NCBI RefSeq assembly: GCF_019669905.1
Contig: NZ_AP019777.1
Location: forward strand, 2,046,001 to 2,110,000
From: Methylomonas koyamae
GTDB lineage: Bacteria > Pseudomonadota > Gammaproteobacteria > Methylococcales > Methylomonadaceae
DNA length: 64,000 nt
Direction of reading: 5' to 3'
The notes below the pieces were generated by a model that saw only the letters and a list, made by a program, of their open reading frames with translations, was not told where the DNA came from and searched no databases. The position numbers and the translations under genes are program-made. Shown here one piece after another: positions 47,218 through 56,619 of this stretch. Position 1 is the first letter of the stretch. Each line of letters starts with the position of its first letter.

Positions 47218-47409
47218 ATGTCCAAACCACAAACATTTACCACTGACCTTAAGGTGTTGTCGGCTCAGGAGTTGAACTTGGTCGCCGGCGGCCTGATCGG
47301 TCCCGAAGGCGATTTGAGCCAATTTCCGCGCAAATTCTGGCCGGTAATCAATCCCGGCGCGAATGTGATCAACGTTAAAACCTTGGCCCAGAACGTTCTG
47401 GTGCGCTAG
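47218..47409 (+). CDS. Double-glycine leader peptide precursor 1 (63 aa)
   Basis: Leader: residues 1-25, ending LSAQELNLVAGG, with the hydrophobic spacing and Gly24-Gly25 of class II bacteriocin/microcin leaders. The core of 38 residues starts LIGPEGDLSQFPRKFW and has no Cys, so no disulphide or lanthionine. GGAG lies about 8 bases before the ATG. Longer upstream starts are rejected. The core is neutral to basic with two Pro-rich turns. The exporter with a C39 peptidase that cuts after Gly-Gly is encoded 2 kb downstream on the same strand. Role as bacteriocin or signal peptide is inferred. Confidence 0.8.
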   Translation: MSKPQTFTTDLKVLSAQELNLVAGGLIGPEGDLSQFPRKFWPVINPGANVINVKTLAQNVLVR

Positions 47410-47440
47410 GGATTTTGTAACCGCAGTCTGGAGAACAGTC

Positions 47441-47722
47441 ATGTCAAACAAAACAACCCGGATTTCCGCCGACGATTTGTCCGCTTTCGCCGAACAAGGC
47501 AAGCAACGTGCATTGCAGGCCCGCGCCGAAGCCGGCAGCGAATTGAGCGCTGCCGAGCTGGAGCAAGTCAGCGGCGGCGCCGCGGCCAGCCTGGTGCTGA
47601 GCAAAGGCATCATCGCCGGCGGCCCATGGTTCGACCAATTCAAAGCCGTCAACGGCTTGGCCACCAACCCGGCCGCCGGCGGACTGGCGGCCGGCATTCA
47701 AGGAGCAACCCTGCAGGGTTGA
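47441..47722 (+). CDS. Double-glycine leader peptide precursor 2 (93 aa)
   Basis: The leader ends SELSAAELEQVSGG (Gly45-Gly46), close to the first precursor's motif. The core of about 47 residues begins AAASLVLSKGIIAGG and is Gly/Ala-rich without Cys. It contains a G-L-A-A-G (GxxxG) motif, typical of two-peptide bacteriocins that pair helices in membranes. The gene starts 31 bases after precursor 1, so the two may act as a pair. The longer leader differs from usual class II lengths. Confidence 0.8.
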   Translation: MSNKTTRISADDLSAFAEQGKQRALQARAEAGSELSAAELEQVSGGAAASLVLSKGIIAGGPWFDQFKAVNGLATNPAAGGLAAGIQGATLQG

Positions 47723-47729
47723 GCGCGCC

Positions 47730-48164
47730 ATGGCCTCGGATAACGCAGTGTTATGCCCCAGCGCCCAGCCGGAATGGGAAGGAGCCCAGGTGATCGGCGT
47801 GATGGCCGGCACCCCGGAGCGGCCGGAAATGGCGTATTTGAATACGCCGCAACCGGTCACCGAGCACGTGCTGGCGATGGCCGGCCCGGTGACGCCGGCC
47901 GAAGTGTTTCGTTTCTCGGCGCCTTGCGCCTGCAGCGGCTGCGGGCATTTTGCCGCCGAAGCATCGAAATGCCGGCTGGCCGAGAAGGTGGTGCGATTCA
48001 CGCCGTCGGTTACCGAGCAATTGCCGGTGTGCGCGATCCGCGCCGATTGCCGTTGGTGGAACCAAGAGGGGAAGGCGGCCTGTTTCAGATGTCCGCAAGT
48101 GGTGACCAATAACCTCAAACCCAGCGACGAGATGCGGCTGGCGGCCGATTACGGCGTTATCTGA
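47730..48164 (+). CDS. Cys-rich small protein, probable metal or Fe-S binding
   Basis: 144 residues with two four-Cys groups: Cys66, 68, 71 and 81, then Cys101, 107, 118 and 121, plus Cys9. The spacing suits two metal or Fe-S sites. No signal peptide or membrane segment. It sits between the precursors (8 bases after the second) and the HlyD gene, so it is probably part of the locus. A role in peptide maturation, immunity or redox sensing is possible; nothing in the sequence decides. I do not recognise a named family. Confidence 0.72.
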   Translation: MASDNAVLCPSAQPEWEGAQVIGVMAGTPERPEMAYLNTPQPVTEHVLAMAGPVTPAEVFRFSAPCACSGCGHFAAEASKCRLAEKVVRFTPSVTEQLPVCAIRADCRWWNQEGKAACFRCPQVVTNNLKPSDEMRLAADYGVI

Positions 48165-48195
48165 GCGCTTTGGTCTTGGTCAGGGGAAAGGCAGC

Positions 48196-49443
48196 ATGAA
48201 ACAACCATTATTTCGACAACAAGCCTTGGATTTTAAAAAAGACAAGCCTTTGGGGGAGGTGATACGCGTGGAAGCTTTGCCGTTTTCCGTTCTGACCGCG
48301 TTGGCGGTCGGCAGCGCCGCGCTGCTGATCGCTTTCGCCTTTTGGGGCGAATATACCCGCAAATCCCATGTCAGCGGCTATTTGGCGCCGAGCATGGGTT
48401 TGATCAAGGTTTACCCGCCGCAAGCCGGCACCTTGATCGAAAAACACGTCAAGGAAGGCCAAACCGTAAAAGCCGGCGATACGCTGTTCGTGCTGTCCAC
48501 CGACAGCAGTTCCCGCGACACGCCGCAGGCCCAGGCCGCGGCGATCGAACAACTGAAACAGCGCCGGGAAAGCCTGGAAGCCGAATTGGGCCAGCAGGAA
48601 CACATCGACCGAATCCAATACCGTGCCTTGCTGGACCGCTTGCACGGTATGCAACGCGAACTGCAGCAAGTCAACAGCGAGATCGCGACCCAGCAGCAAC
48701 GCCTGGCCGGCGCTGAAGCCACGTTGCAGCGCTACCAACAATTACTGCCGACCAAATTCGTCTCGGCGGTACAGGCCCAGCAAAAACAGGACGAATGGCT
48801 GGACCACCAAGCCAAACTGCAAGCCTTGCAACGGCTGCAAATGACCTTGGAACGCGACATCCGCGCTACGCAACTGGAAGTGGACAGCAGCCAGATGAAG
48901 TTTAAAAACCAGCGCGCGGCGATAGAACGCAGTATCTCGACCTTGAACCAGAACATCACCGAATCCGAGTCGCGCCGCAACATCGTCATTACCGCACCGC
49001 ACGACGGCACCGCGACGGCGATTCTGGCCGAACAGGGCCAGAATGCCGGCACCGCCAACCCTTTACTGTCGATCCTGCCGGCCGGGGCCGAGCTGCGCGC
49101 CCAGTTGCTGGTGCCGTCCAGCGCGGTCGGTTTCGTCGAGACCGGCCAAACCGTGGCGATCCGTTACCAGGCCTTTCCGTACCAGCGTTTCGGCAGCCAG
49201 CGCGGCCGCATCGTCGAGATCGCCAAGACCCTTATAACGCCGAAGGACGCCGACTTACCGGTGGCGTTGCAGGAAGCGGTATACCGCGTCACGGTGGTGC
49301 TGGATAAACAGTCGGTGCAGGCTTACCGCCAGGAGATTCCGTTGCAGTCCGGCATGCTGCTGGACGCCGATATTTGGCTGGACCACCGTCGTTTGATCGA
49401 CTGGATCTTCGAACCGCTCTACAGCATTGCCGGACGGGTGTAA
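48196..49443 (+). CDS. HlyD-family membrane-fusion protein for peptide export
   Basis: 415 residues. One N-terminal transmembrane segment (VLTALAVGSAALLIAFAFWG), then a lipoyl/barrel half (SGYLAPSMGLIKVYPPQAG), a long coiled-coil hairpin (about 115-250, many Gln/Glu/Leu), a second lipoyl half (IVITAPHDGTATAILAEQG), and a final beta-barrel part. This is the adaptor of type I secretion/bacteriocin exporters (CvaA/HlyD class). It ends 2 bases before the exporter gene, so they are translationally linked. Confidence 0.93.
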   Translation: MKQPLFRQQALDFKKDKPLGEVIRVEALPFSVLTALAVGSAALLIAFAFWGEYTRKSHVSGYLAPSMGLIKVYPPQAGTLIEKHVKEGQTVKAGDTLFVLSTDSSSRDTPQAQAAAIEQLKQRRESLEAELGQQEHIDRIQYRALLDRLHGMQRELQQVNSEIATQQQRLAGAEATLQRYQQLLPTKFVSAVQAQQKQDEWLDHQAKLQALQRLQMTLERDIRATQLEVDSSQMKFKNQRAAIERSISTLNQNITESESRRNIVITAPHDGTATAILAEQGQNAGTANPLLSILPAGAELRAQLLVPSSAVGFVETGQTVAIRYQAFPYQRFGSQRGRIVEIAKTLITPKDADLPVALQEAVYRVTVVLDKQSVQAYRQEIPLQSGMLLDADIWLDHRRLIDWIFEPLYSIAGRV

Positions 49444-49445
49444 CG

Positions 49446-51566
49446 ATGAGCATACAAGCCATGCTGGATTTTTCCGGCCGCAAGAAAACCCCGCTGATTC
49501 TGCAAACCGAAGCCGCCGAATGCGGGCTGGCCTGTCTGGCGATGGTGGCATCCCACCACGGCCACCGGCTCGACATCGCCAGCTTGCGCCGCAAGTTTTC
49601 GGTGTCGCTGAAAGGCTCGACTTTGAACCATATGATCCGTATCGCCGACCAGTTGCATCTGGCCTCGCGTCCGGTCAAGCTGGATTTGCCCGAGCTGGGC
49701 AAGCTGAGCCTGCCGGCGATTCTGCATTGGGATTTCAACCACTTCGTGGTGTTGGCTCAGGTCAAGCGCGGCGTGGCGACGATACACGATCCGGCCAAAG
49801 GCCTGTTGAATCTGCCGTTTAGCGAAATCTCCAAACATTTTACCGGTATCGCTTTGGAACTGGCGCCTACCCAAAGCTTTACGCCGAAAACCGAACGTCA
49901 ACAAATCAAGCTCTCCCGCCTGATTGGCCAGTTGGATGGGGCCGCCGGCGCGATTTGGCAAATCGTTTTATTGGCTGCGGCCATTGAAGCGTTTGCCATC
50001 GTCGCGCCGTTTTTTATGCAATTGGTGGTCGATAACGCAGTCGTGTCCCGCGACGACAATCTGCTGACGGTGCTGGGTTTGGGCTTTTTGTTGCTGTTTC
50101 TGATCCAGACCGCGATTACCGCGTTGCGCTCCTGGGTGGTCCTGGTTTTGAGCACGTCGGCCAATCTGCAATTGTTGGGCAATCTGTTCGGACACTTATT
50201 GCAACTGCCGATGAGTTTTTTCGAAAAACGCCATCTGGGCGACATCGTCTCCCGCTTCGAATCGCTGAACGTGATCCAACGCACGCTGACCACCAGTTTT
50301 CTGGAAGCCATCGTCGACGGCGCGATGGCAATCGTCACGTTGGCGATGATGTTGGTCTACAGCTGGAAACTGGCCGCCATCGTCTGTCTGGCGGCTGCGC
50401 TATACGGTTTATTAAGGCTCGGTCTGTTCACGCCGTTAAGGCTGGCGACCGAGGAGCAAATCCTGCGCGGCGCCAAACAGCAGAGCAATCTGCTGGAAAC
50501 TGTGCGCGGCATGCAGAGCGTGAAGCTGTTCAACCGCGAGTTGCAGCGCCGGGCCGGTTACCAAAATCTGATGGTGGACCATTTCAACGCCGGCATCCGC
50601 GTGCAAAAGCTGGGCATCGTCTACAAGGCGCTGAACAGCCTGTTGTTCGGCCTGGAAAACATCGCCGTGGTCTGGCTCGGCGCGCTGTTCATTCTGGACG
50701 GCGGCTTTTCGGTGGGGATGCTGTTTGCCTTCATGTCGTTCAAGGACCAATTTACGCATCGGGTCGGCAGCTTCATCGAGAAAAGCATCGAATTCAAAAT
50801 GCTGGGCCTGCATACCGAGCGGGTGGCCGATATCGCCCTGGCCGACACCGAGCGCAACGGCTTGGGCTGCGGCCAGCGCGACTTGCCGGCCTGCGTGCAA
50901 ATCCGCGATTTGGAGTTCAGTTACGCCCCGTCCGAACCGCCGGTGATCAGCAATTTGAGTCTGGATATACAGGCCGGCGAGTCGGTGGCCATCGTCGGTC
51001 CGTCCGGCTACGGCAAGACCACGCTGGCCAAATTGATCCTCGGTCTGTTGCAACCGAGTTCCGGCGAAATCCTGGTCGGCGGCGTGCGTTTGCCGCAAAT
51101 CGACAACCGCGATTACCGCGACATGGTTGCGGCGGTGATGCAGGAAGACCAGCTCTTCGCCGGGTCGATTGCCGACAACATCTGTTTCTTCGATCCGGAA
51201 CCGGACCAGGCTTGGATCGAAACCTGCGCCCAACTGGCGGCGGTACACCAGGATATCGTGGCGATGCCGATGACCTACAACACGCTGATCGGCGATATGG
51301 GCACCGTGTTGTCCGGCGGCCAGAAACAGCGGGTATTGCTGGCGCGGGCCTTGTACAAGCGGCCGAAGATTCTGGTATTGGACGAAGCCACCAGCCATTT
51401 GGACGTGGCGCGGGAGCGCTTGGTCAACGGCGCGATTCAGCAATTGAAACTGACTCGCATCATCATCGCCCACCGTCCGGAAACCATTGCCTCGGTGGAC
51501 CGGGTGATCGATTTGCAGGCCCTGGCGCAGCGCGGCCGGCGCGAGGCGGTATCTCAGCCGGCCTGA
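49446..51566 (+). CDS. Peptidase-containing ABC exporter (C39, PCAT)
   Basis: 706 residues. N-terminal C39 peptidase: Gln20, Cys26 in TEAAECGLACLAM, a His in HWDFNHFVV (near 105) and Asp in IHDPAKG. Six transmembrane helices follow (about 160-450), then an ATPase: Walker A GPSGYGKTT, signature LSGGQKQRVLLARAL, Walker B ILVLDEATSHLD. It cleaves leaders after Gly-Gly while exporting the peptide. ATG 49446 is chosen over a longer frame overlapping the HlyD gene. Partner of the HlyD protein; an outer-membrane TolC would be supplied elsewhere. Confidence 0.95.
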   Translation: MSIQAMLDFSGRKKTPLILQTEAAECGLACLAMVASHHGHRLDIASLRRKFSVSLKGSTLNHMIRIADQLHLASRPVKLDLPELGKLSLPAILHWDFNHFVVLAQVKRGVATIHDPAKGLLNLPFSEISKHFTGIALELAPTQSFTPKTERQQIKLSRLIGQLDGAAGAIWQIVLLAAAIEAFAIVAPFFMQLVVDNAVVSRDDNLLTVLGLGFLLLFLIQTAITALRSWVVLVLSTSANLQLLGNLFGHLLQLPMSFFEKRHLGDIVSRFESLNVIQRTLTTSFLEAIVDGAMAIVTLAMMLVYSWKLAAIVCLAAALYGLLRLGLFTPLRLATEEQILRGAKQQSNLLETVRGMQSVKLFNRELQRRAGYQNLMVDHFNAGIRVQKLGIVYKALNSLLFGLENIAVVWLGALFILDGGFSVGMLFAFMSFKDQFTHRVGSFIEKSIEFKMLGLHTERVADIALADTERNGLGCGQRDLPACVQIRDLEFSYAPSEPPVISNLSLDIQAGESVAIVGPSGYGKTTLAKLILGLLQPSSGEILVGGVRLPQIDNRDYRDMVAAVMQEDQLFAGSIADNICFFDPEPDQAWIETCAQLAAVHQDIVAMPMTYNTLIGDMGTVLSGGQKQRVLLARALYKRPKILVLDEATSHLDVARERLVNGAIQQLKLTRIIIAHRPETIASVDRVIDLQALAQRGRREAVSQPA

Positions 51567-51666
51567 ACGGTTCCGGAGCGGAAGCCTTGCCCGAAGGGGG
51601 TAAGTTCCTGATCAGAACCGGTTCGGGTGTCGCTTCCGCCCCGGACCGAAACCGAGGAAACCCGAA

Positions 51667-52035
51667 ATGAAAGCCCTAATAACTTATCTATTGGTTGCAT
51701 TCGGCGTATTCGCCAGTGCCGCAGCGGTTTCGGCGCCGGCCGACATCGCCAAACTATTCGGCCGGCTGCCGACGATTACCAAATACGAGCGCAGTTGCGT
51801 GGTGAGCGCGGCGACGCCCGCCGAATTGCGCGCTTGTATCAACAATCTGCCGAATACCGAGTATTACAGCCGGGAACGCAGCCGCAGTCTGGCGCGGCTG
51901 GAGAGCTTGAATACCATCGTCGCCGATTTGAATGCGGTACCGGAGCTGACTCCAATCGAGAAATTCTGTTTGTTCACCTCAACGCCGGCCTGTATGGAGG
52001 CCTGTATTCAAGGTTGGGTTTGTTCCGCCGATTAG
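51667..52035 (+). CDS. Small secreted Cys-containing protein
   Basis: 122 residues with a signal peptide ending near SAAAVSA-PA. The mature part has six Cys (for example CVVSA, LRACINN, EKFCLF, PACMEACIQGWVC), enough for three disulphides in the periplasm or outside. GAGGAAA precedes the ATG. It follows the exporter by 100 bases on the same strand. It could be an immunity or accessory protein of the peptide locus, but there is no recognisable family. Confidence 0.7.
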   Translation: MKALITYLLVAFGVFASAAAVSAPADIAKLFGRLPTITKYERSCVVSAATPAELRACINNLPNTEYYSRERSRSLARLESLNTIVADLNAVPELTPIEKFCLFTSTPACMEACIQGWVCSAD

Positions 52036-52066
52036 CGGCGCGGCTTCGAGTTAAGGAACGGCTTTA

Positions 52067-52136
52067 GGCTGCGCCATCGAGCGGACGCAGCCAAAAGCCG
52101 ATGCCGGGCCGGCGGTAAGGATGCGGCCGGCCCGGC
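52067..52136. terminator. Tandem hairpins closing the peptide-export operon
   Basis: Stem GGCTGCG (52067-52073) with CGCAGCC (52086-52092). A second, stronger stem GCCGGGCCGGC (52103-52113) with GCCGGCCCGGC (52126-52136) and a 12-base loop. They sit just after the secreted Cys protein. No T-run follows, so Rho-independent termination is only likely, not certain. Confidence 0.5.
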
Positions 52137-52265
52137 CAAGGACGATTTCTCCCGGCTAAATCCGCAACGCCGGCCAAACTTCACCTTCGCTTCACCATCC
52201 CGACATCATGGTTTCACCTCCGGCGCGCATGCTACGCAGCGTATTCAAACCTGTGGAGAACTACG

Positions 52266-53642
52266 ATGCGAAACAAACTCTGGCAAAAATTGGTGGCGAT
52301 GGCGCTATTGACGCTGTTGCTATTGATCCCGATAGGCATGGTCAAGGATCTGGCCAACGAACGCGAGAACCGGCAGTTGCAGGCGGTGAACGATATCGCC
52401 GCCAGCTCGGCCGGGCCGCAAAAATTGTTCGGCCCGGTGTTGGTGGTGCCGTACCGCGAAATTTGGAGCGAAGTCTCCGAAACCATCCGCGACTGCACGG
52501 CGGTGCGCGAGGTGTTGCAACGTAGCGAGTCGCGTTATTTGTATTTCCTGCCCGAGCAACTAAAGCTGTCCGGCGAGCTGGCCACCGAGACCAAGCGCCG
52601 CGGCTTGTTCGAGGTCCGCTCTTACGTGGTGAATCTGTCCGGCAAAGGCGAGATCAAATTGCCCGGCGGCTACGGCAATCCGGCGCCGTTGCACGGCGGC
52701 CGCATTGAATTCGGCACGCCTTATCTCGGCATCGCCTTGTCGGATATGCGCGGCGTGTTGCAGGCGCCGGGCGTGGAATGGGCCGGCAAAACCTATGGCT
52801 TCGAACAAGGTTCGAATTTGCCGCTGGAGGATGCCAGCGGCATGCATGCCAATCTGGAGCCGATGCCGGTCGAATTCGGGCCGATCTCGATTCCGTTCGG
52901 GTTCGATTTGAAACTGCGCGGCATCGAAGCGCTGGAATTCGTCCCGGCCGGCAAGCATACCCAAGTCGAACTGGCCTCGGCCTGGCAACATCCCAGTTTT
53001 TTCGGCCGGTTTTTGCCGGACCCGAGCAGCCAGCAGACCGGCACCGACGGCTTTCGCGCCGCCTGGAGCGTGGACGCCTTGGCTTCCAACGTCGGCCGCA
53101 ATCTGAGCGGAGTGCGCCATATCGCCAGCTACGACAGTTTCGGCGTGCGCCTGATCGAACCGATCAACGTCTATTCGTTGTCGGATCGTGCCGCCAAATA
53201 CGGTTTCTTGTTCGTCTGCCTGACCTTCGCTGCGATTTTTCTGTTCGAACTGCTGAAAAAACTGGCAATCCATCCGGCCCAATATGCCTTGGTCGGTCTG
53301 GCATTGGCGATGTTCTTTTTACTGCTGCTCAGCCTGTCGGAACATCTTCGGTTCGGCGTGGCTTATTGCCTGGCGAGCGGGGCTTGCGTGGCGTTGATTG
53401 CCGTCTACCTGAGCGCGGTCTTGCGCAGCGCGACGCGGGGCGCCGCGGCCGGCGTGTCGCTGGCGGCCTTGTTCGCCAGCCTGTACGGTTTGCTGGAATC
53501 GGAAGATAACGCGCTGATGCTGGGTTCGTTGCTGTTATTTGCGGTGCTGAGCATAGCGATGCTGGCGACGCGCAAACTGGATTGGTATGCGTTAGCCGAA
53601 ACCGGCGCTGGCTCCGTAGCAAGCGGGAGGGAATCATGCTGA
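52266..53642 (+). CDS. creD: Cell-envelope integrity protein CreD family
   Basis: 458 residues. N-terminal transmembrane helix (LVAMALLTLLLLIPIGMV), then a large periplasmic region with ENRQLQAVNDIAASSAGPQKLFGPVLVVPY, the CreD hallmark, and about six C-terminal membrane segments starting at AAKYGFLFVCLTFAAIFLFELL. CreD proteins are linked to envelope stress and beta-lactam or colicin tolerance in other bacteria. No CreB/CreC two-component system is adjacent. The stop overlaps the next start (ATGCTGA). Ordinary length for the family. Confidence 0.93.
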   Translation: MRNKLWQKLVAMALLTLLLLIPIGMVKDLANERENRQLQAVNDIAASSAGPQKLFGPVLVVPYREIWSEVSETIRDCTAVREVLQRSESRYLYFLPEQLKLSGELATETKRRGLFEVRSYVVNLSGKGEIKLPGGYGNPAPLHGGRIEFGTPYLGIALSDMRGVLQAPGVEWAGKTYGFEQGSNLPLEDASGMHANLEPMPVEFGPISIPFGFDLKLRGIEALEFVPAGKHTQVELASAWQHPSFFGRFLPDPSSQQTGTDGFRAAWSVDALASNVGRNLSGVRHIASYDSFGVRLIEPINVYSLSDRAAKYGFLFVCLTFAAIFLFELLKKLAIHPAQYALVGLALAMFFLLLLSLSEHLRFGVAYCLASGACVALIAVYLSAVLRSATRGAAAGVSLAALFASLYGLLESEDNALMLGSLLLFAVLSIAMLATRKLDWYALAETGAGSVASGRESC

Positions 53643-54187
53643 TCGCCCATTTGCCGGCCGGCTATATCGTCTCGGTGCTGACCTATCCGCTGCTCAGGAT
53701 GCCGCAAGTCGATGGCAAAACCTATCTGCGTTGCGGCATGTTCGGTGCGGTGGCGCCGGATCTGGACATGATTTACTTCTATTTGGTGGACGGCGGCAGG
53801 CATCCACACCACAGTTACTTCAGCCATTTTCCGCTGACTTGGCTGCTGCTGGCACTGGCGGCCGGCGTTTACTACCGGTGCAGCGCGAACCGGCGGCTGC
53901 CGGTGCTGGCCTTGGTATTCGCCGGCAACGGCTTGCTGCACATGGTGTTGGATTATCTGGCCAGCAATATTTATTGGCTGGCGCCGTTCGTGCTGAAGCC
54001 GTTTTCGTTGACGCTAGTGGAACGGGTGTACCAGCCCTGGTGGCTGAACTTTCTGTTTCACCGCTCGTTTGTGTTGGAGATCGCGATAGTGGCAACGGCC
54101 TTGCTGATTCGGCACCGGCGGCGTTCGCAGCCATCCGAACCGCCGGCCTTAGCGGCGCCAGCCGCTGCGGGCGGGGAAGGTTCCTGA
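53636..54187 (+). CDS. YdjM-like integral membrane metal-dependent hydrolase family
   Basis: 183 residues. The start at 53636 overlaps the creD stop; GGGAGGG lies upstream. Motifs: VAPDLDMIYF, HPHHSYFSH and GNGLLHMVLDYLASNIYW, the His/Asp pattern of the YdjM/PF04307 family, with four hydrophobic segments. The family is named metal-dependent hydrolase by similarity but has no firm substrate. Translational coupling with creD suggests a joint envelope role. Confidence 0.8.
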   Translation: MLIAHLPAGYIVSVLTYPLLRMPQVDGKTYLRCGMFGAVAPDLDMIYFYLVDGGRHPHHSYFSHFPLTWLLLALAAGVYYRCSANRRLPVLALVFAGNGLLHMVLDYLASNIYWLAPFVLKPFSLTLVERVYQPWWLNFLFHRSFVLEIAIVATALLIRHRRRSQPSEPPALAAPAAAGGEGS

Positions 54188-55406
54188 TCTACCGGCCCCC
54201 CCCTGCATGTGTTAAGCGTTGGCGCCCGATCTATCCCTCTTTGAAAAAGTAGCTGTAAGGCATTTAAGGGGCAGCAGGGGATTTAGCAGGCTGGTGAAAA
54301 ACCCACTGATATTTCCCCTTACCCACGGTTTCCGTGATTTTTTCGTGTTGAAATCGGTCATGACATCGAGTTTCAACCGTTTTGCCCCTGTTTCAAGGGC
54401 TTTTTATTCGCCTGAAGCCGTCTGTGGACGGTTTTCAGGCGTACTTCACCCTAGGTGGGCACACTCCACGCCGGTTTTGGTGTGAACACCAGCAGCTTGA
54501 GCAACCGCGTCAGGTTATAGGCGGCGAAGCAAAACAAGGCTTGGCCAGCGACTTTGGCTAAGCCAATGTGACGGGTTTTGCGCAGGCCACCGACCGTTTT
54601 GACCCAGCCAAAGGCTTCTTCGACGATTTTGCGGCGCTTGAGGCTTTGGGCATAGCCTTTGCCGCGCGCGGTGCATCGACGGCACTGCCGGTCTTTTTGC
54701 GAGCAACATGGGCTTTGATGTCTTGCGTCTTGAGTTTGTTGACGAACGCCGGTTGGTTATAGCCTTTGTCGGCACCGACGCTACCGCCTTTGGGAACACG
54801 GCGTTTGATCATTGTTTGCGCGGCTTCGATTTCAGCGGTGCCGGTGGCTTGGGTGGTTTCAACATCAACGATCAAACCGTTACGATTCTCGGATAGGGCA
54901 TGGGTGATGTAACGCAGTTTGGCCTCGGTGTATTCGCCTTTTTTGTAAAGCCGGGCTTCGGGGTCGGTCGTACTTTGGTGGGTGGCGTTGCTGCGCTTTT
55001 CGCCGCTGAAGTCGACCTCGGGATTGCGGCCGGCGGGTTTATCGGGACCGCTGCCGTCTTTCTTCACGAAGCTTTTGTGCGAGGCCCAGGCTTCGATCAG
55101 GCTGCCATCGACACTGAAGTGCTCGTCGGAAACGAGGTTTTGCCACTCGGCTATGGCCAGTACCCGCTCAAAAAATTCGCGACTCAGCGCTTCGGACAGC
55201 AGGCGTTCGCGGTTGGCGCTGAACACGCTGCGTTCCCAGACAGCATCGTCGATGCCCAGACCGACAAACCAGCGAAACAGCAGGTTGTAGTCCAGCTGTT
55301 CCATCAACTGGCGTTCGCTACGAACGGTGTACAGCACTTGCAACAGCAAGGCGCGCAGCAATTTTTCGGGCGCAATCGACGGACGGCCAGTGTGCGAGTA
55401 ACGCTC

Positions 55407-56619
55407 GGGAACCTCTAAAAATTGCGCCCGGCGAGTAAAATGAGTCGGAGCTAAAGACCTGGAGAGCAGAGATGACGGTGGCACAAGACGACCTTTTCGG
55501 TTCCCTGTTTGAACATCGAGATCGTCGGATCGATCGTTTGGGCAATCCGTTGTTGGAATTGGACGCGCAAGTGGATTGGGAGGCGTTCCGTCCGTTGCTG
55601 GATCAAGTGCGTCACAAAGTCCGTAAATCGTCTGCCGGGCGAAAGCCTTGGGATGGGGTGTTGATGTTCAAAGCGTTGGTCATCGCCAGCCTCTACAATC
55701 TGAGCGACGAGCAACTGGAGTTCCAAATCGAAGACCGGCGCAGCTTCCAGCGATTTATTGGTTTGTCGGATGCCAAGCACGCGCCGGATCGCAACAGTTT
55801 CTGGCTGTTTCGTGAGTCACTCAAAGCACTGAAACTCACCGAGACGTTATTCAACGAATTCAACCGACAATTGGACCGTGCCGGCTTGATCGCCCGCAAG
55901 GGTCAACTGATTGACGCCAGCTTCGTCAAGGCGCCGGTGCAGCGTAATACCCCGGACGAGAACGCCCGGATTAAAGCCGGCGAAACCGTCGAGGACTGGT
56001 CAGTCGCCAAACGCAGTCAGAAGGATACCGATGCGCGCTGGACCAAGAAAGGTGACAAGAGTTATTACGGGTACAAGAATCACGTCAACGTTGATAATGC
56101 CCACAAGCTGGTACGCAAATACACGGTCACCGATGCCAGCGTCCACGACTCTCAAACCCTGAACGGCTTGCTCGATAGCGGCAATACCAGCCGGGATTTG
56201 TGGGCCGACAGTGCCTATCGTTCCGAAGCGGTGGAAGAACAGTTAAAAGTCCAAGGCTACCGCAGCCGGATTCACCGCAAAGGGGTGCGCGGCAAACCGC
56301 TGACCGACCGGGAAAAACAAGGCAACAGCACCCGCTCCAAAACCCGTTGCCGGGTCGAGCACGTGTTTGCCTGGATGGCGCAATGGGGCGGTAAGGCGAT
56401 CCGTTGCATTGGCCTAGCCCGCGCCGAAGTACGTATCGGCTTCATGAATCTGGTGTACAACATGCGACGTTTTTGCGCCATTCGCAGGGTAGCTGCGTCT
56501 TGATGCCGCCCATCGGAGCTGAAAAGGCTTCGAGTTGAAGGTAGTCCGCTTGGAAATGTCAGCTTTCGAGCGCGTTTTACGCCCCGAATCTGATTAATCG
56601 TGGATTTTTAGAGGCTCCC
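55407..56619 (+). mobile_element. Inner IS5-family insertion sequence
   Basis: Ends GGGAACCTCTAAAAAT (55407) and ATTTTTAGAGGCTCCC (up to 56619) form an inverted repeat with one mismatch. The flanks carry GCTC on both sides (55403-55406 and 56620-56623), a 4-bp target duplication. If the outer G is excluded the duplication reads CGCTCG. Length about 1.21 kb with one intact transposase gene. Confidence 0.85.
55472..56503 (+). CDS. IS5-family transposase (inner element, intact)
   Basis: 343 residues. N-terminal FEHRDRRIDRLGNPLLELDA, DUF772-like region (GRKPWDGVLMFKALVIASLY), first Asp in GQLIDASFVKAPVQR, second Asp in LWADSAYRS, and catalytic Glu region RCRVEHVFAWMAQWGG (the Y-R-E/K motif of IS5). 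Full length and uninterrupted, hence potentially active. It lies in opposite orientation to the outer transposase. Confidence 0.92.
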   Translation: MTVAQDDLFGSLFEHRDRRIDRLGNPLLELDAQVDWEAFRPLLDQVRHKVRKSSAGRKPWDGVLMFKALVIASLYNLSDEQLEFQIEDRRSFQRFIGLSDAKHAPDRNSFWLFRESLKALKLTETLFNEFNRQLDRAGLIARKGQLIDASFVKAPVQRNTPDENARIKAGETVEDWSVAKRSQKDTDARWTKKGDKSYYGYKNHVNVDNAHKLVRKYTVTDASVHDSQTLNGLLDSGNTSRDLWADSAYRSEAVEEQLKVQGYRSRIHRKGVRGKPLTDREKQGNSTRSKTRCRVEHVFAWMAQWGGKAIRCIGLARAEVRIGFMNLVYNMRRFCAIRRVAAS

